A program made the position numbers and the translations under genes. This document shows positions 62,750-64,000 of a DNA stretch of 64,000 nucleotides, piece after piece. The stretch is from Phycisphaerales bacterium (GTDB lineage: Bacteria; Planctomycetota; Phycisphaerae; SM23-33; FEN-1343), in contig PMYD01000082.1 in the NCBI GenBank assembly GCA_003171335.1, positions 1 through 64,000 on the forward strand. Direction: 5' to 3'. The notes below the pieces were generated by a model that was given only the letters and a program-made list of their open reading frames with translations, was not told the origin of the DNA and searched no databases. The stretch's first letter is position 1. Every line of letters starts with the position of its first letter.

Positions 62750-62812
62750 GGAAAAATCCCAAATCCCAAATCCCAAATCCCAAACAAATCCCAAGCTCCA
62801 AATTCCAAACGA
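62750..62812. repeat. Heptamer repeat arm, AAATCCC family, single arm
   Basis: AAAATCCCAAATCCCAAATCCCAAATCCCAAACAAATCCCAAGCTCCAAATTCCAAA; no facing arm nearby. Confidence 0.8.
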
Positions 62813-62814
62813 AA

Positions 62815-62856
62815 CAATAAAAAACAGCGGGCCGCCTTTTGAGGGGCGGCCCGCCG
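62815..62856 (-). terminator. Rho-independent terminator for the minus-strand porin-like gene
   Basis: Minus strand: GCGGGCCGCC-cctcaaaa-GGCGGCCCGC-TGTTTTTTATTG. Confidence 0.85.
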
Positions 62857-62881
62857 CGATGTTCGAACTACCGGCTTGGGC

Positions 62882-64000
62882 TTACCAGGTGAAGACCAAC
62901 TCGTAGCGGCCGAAGAAGGCCACGTCGTTGGCGGCATCAGAGTAGTAGTTGCCCGGGAGGAACACTTCGCCCTGCAGGTGGCCGGCGATGTGCTCGTTGA
63001 ACTGGTACTTCATCAACGCGGTGAGCAACTGGCCGCGGAAGTGGCCTTCCGAGGTCGTCGAGGCGTTGTCCACGTTGTTGTTATAGGCAAACAACAGGTG
63101 ATAGTTGGCCTGGAAGGTCAGCGGCTTACAGGGCGTGAAGCCGGCGCCGACGTACAGGCGGTGCAGGTCGGACGAGGCGGCCGGCCGGCCGTCGATCGTG
63201 TCCATGTAGCCGTTGTACAGATCGCTCCACTGCGGATAGCGGCCCCACAGGATGTTGAAGTCCTGGGCCGGATCCTTGCCGCCGGAACGAACTTCGTAGC
63301 CCGCCCAGGCGGCCGTGTCGTAGTCATCGTGGAAGTTGTAGGTCAGCCGGCTGTTGAGGCCCCAGGCGCCGCAAACGCTGTGCGAGGTGGCTTCCGGCGT
63401 GAACCCGGAACCGATCTGGCTGTTGCCGAACTGGAACGCGCCTTCCGCGCTGCCCTGGATGTTGTCCGTCATATCGCCCGCCACGCGGGTACCCAGCGTG
63501 TAGATGTCGGCGAAGCTGCCGTCTTCCTCCACGCCCGGGGCGCCTTCCAGCGCGCCGGCGTGGTAGTAGATGAAGTACGGTTCAATCGTGGTGCTCTGGA
63601 TCGACTTGTTCGAGGCATACAGGATGATGCCGCGCTCGTTGTTCTCGGCGATGTACCGGCCCTTGACGCCCGCCGCCATGGTATCGTTGAAGTTCGGGAT
63701 CATGCTGTCCTGGGAGTCGGCGCGATTCTCGATGTACACCGCGTCAAACGTGGTGTTCATCTCGTCGGCCTTGTACGTGCCACGGATGGCGTCGAAGTAC
63801 ACGGTCCGCGAGCCATCGCCCGGCGTGCCTTCGAAGACCAGCCAGCCATCGCCGAAGCGCATCTGCTGGCGGCCAACCGTCACGGCCAGCGGCATGTCCG
63901 CAATGTTCGCCCAGCGGACATTCAAATCATCCACCGTCACCACGGTATCCGGGGTACTGGGCCCGGTGTCCGGCCTGCAAATCTCCCACCATTCCCAGAC
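62882..64000 (-). CDS. Outer-membrane porin-like protein (alginate-export family-like), 5' end beyond window
   Basis: LAVTVGRQQMRFGDGWLVFEG, alternating beta-strand pattern, C-terminal aromatic ..YELVFTW; frame remains open to 64000. Confidence 0.65.
   Translation of the reverse strand, partial: VWEWWEICRPDTGPSTPDTVVTVDDLNVRWANIADMPLAVTVGRQQMRFGDGWLVFEGTPGDGSRTVYFDAIRGTYKADEMNTTFDAVYIENRADSQDSMIPNFNDTMAAGVKGRYIAENNERGIILYASNKSIQSTTIEPYFIYYHAGALEGAPGVEEDGSFADIYTLGTRVAGDMTDNIQGSAEGAFQFGNSQIGSGFTPEATSHSVCGAWGLNSRLTYNFHDDYDTAAWAGYEVRSGGKDPAQDFNILWGRYPQWSDLYNGYMDTIDGRPAASSDLHRLYVGAGFTPCKPLTFQANYHLLFAYNNNVDNASTTSEGHFRGQLLTALMKYQFNEHIAGHLQGEVFLPGNYYSDAANDVAFFGRYELVFTW

Overview
GC-rich bacterial chromosome segment. 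It looks Planctomycetes/Phycisphaerae-like: PEP-CTERM protein with dockerin-like repeats, DUF6677-like and DUF1570-like proteins, many secreted hypotheticals. It carries about 50 credible protein genes on both strands. Recognisable genes include a TIGR03790-like protein, acylneuraminate cytidylyltransferase, NifU-like protein, GH20, TsaB, MTAP family, RNase D, amidohydrolase, a RAYT/Y1 transposase, a ParB-like protein, TauE/SafE, PabA/TrpG, PyrF, an MFS transporter, PrfB with a +1 frameshift, GpsA, MtnA, a class II superoxide reductase, DnaK, a GH13-like enzyme, two PaaK, ACT, C_GCAxxG_C_C and IorAB. I recognised no rRNA, tRNA, CRISPR array or prophage. The unusual content is repetitive. (i) Inverted-repeat elements have arms built of 7-bp or 9-bp tandem units, constant arm polarity, and in several cases a shared AACGGCCGGA-like core. 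(ii) Short palindromes share an outer GGCACRG stem but differ in the inner stem, and some sit in frame inside coding sequences. (iii) A RAYT gene is flanked by its likely cognate GTAG-REPs. (iv) A ParB-like gene carries eight alternating palindromes in frame. (v) A cluster of six palindromes lies upstream of dnaK. (vi) A 32-bp perfect direct repeat duplicates the 3' end of prfB. All calls come from reading the sequence and recalling protein families; no database search was run.
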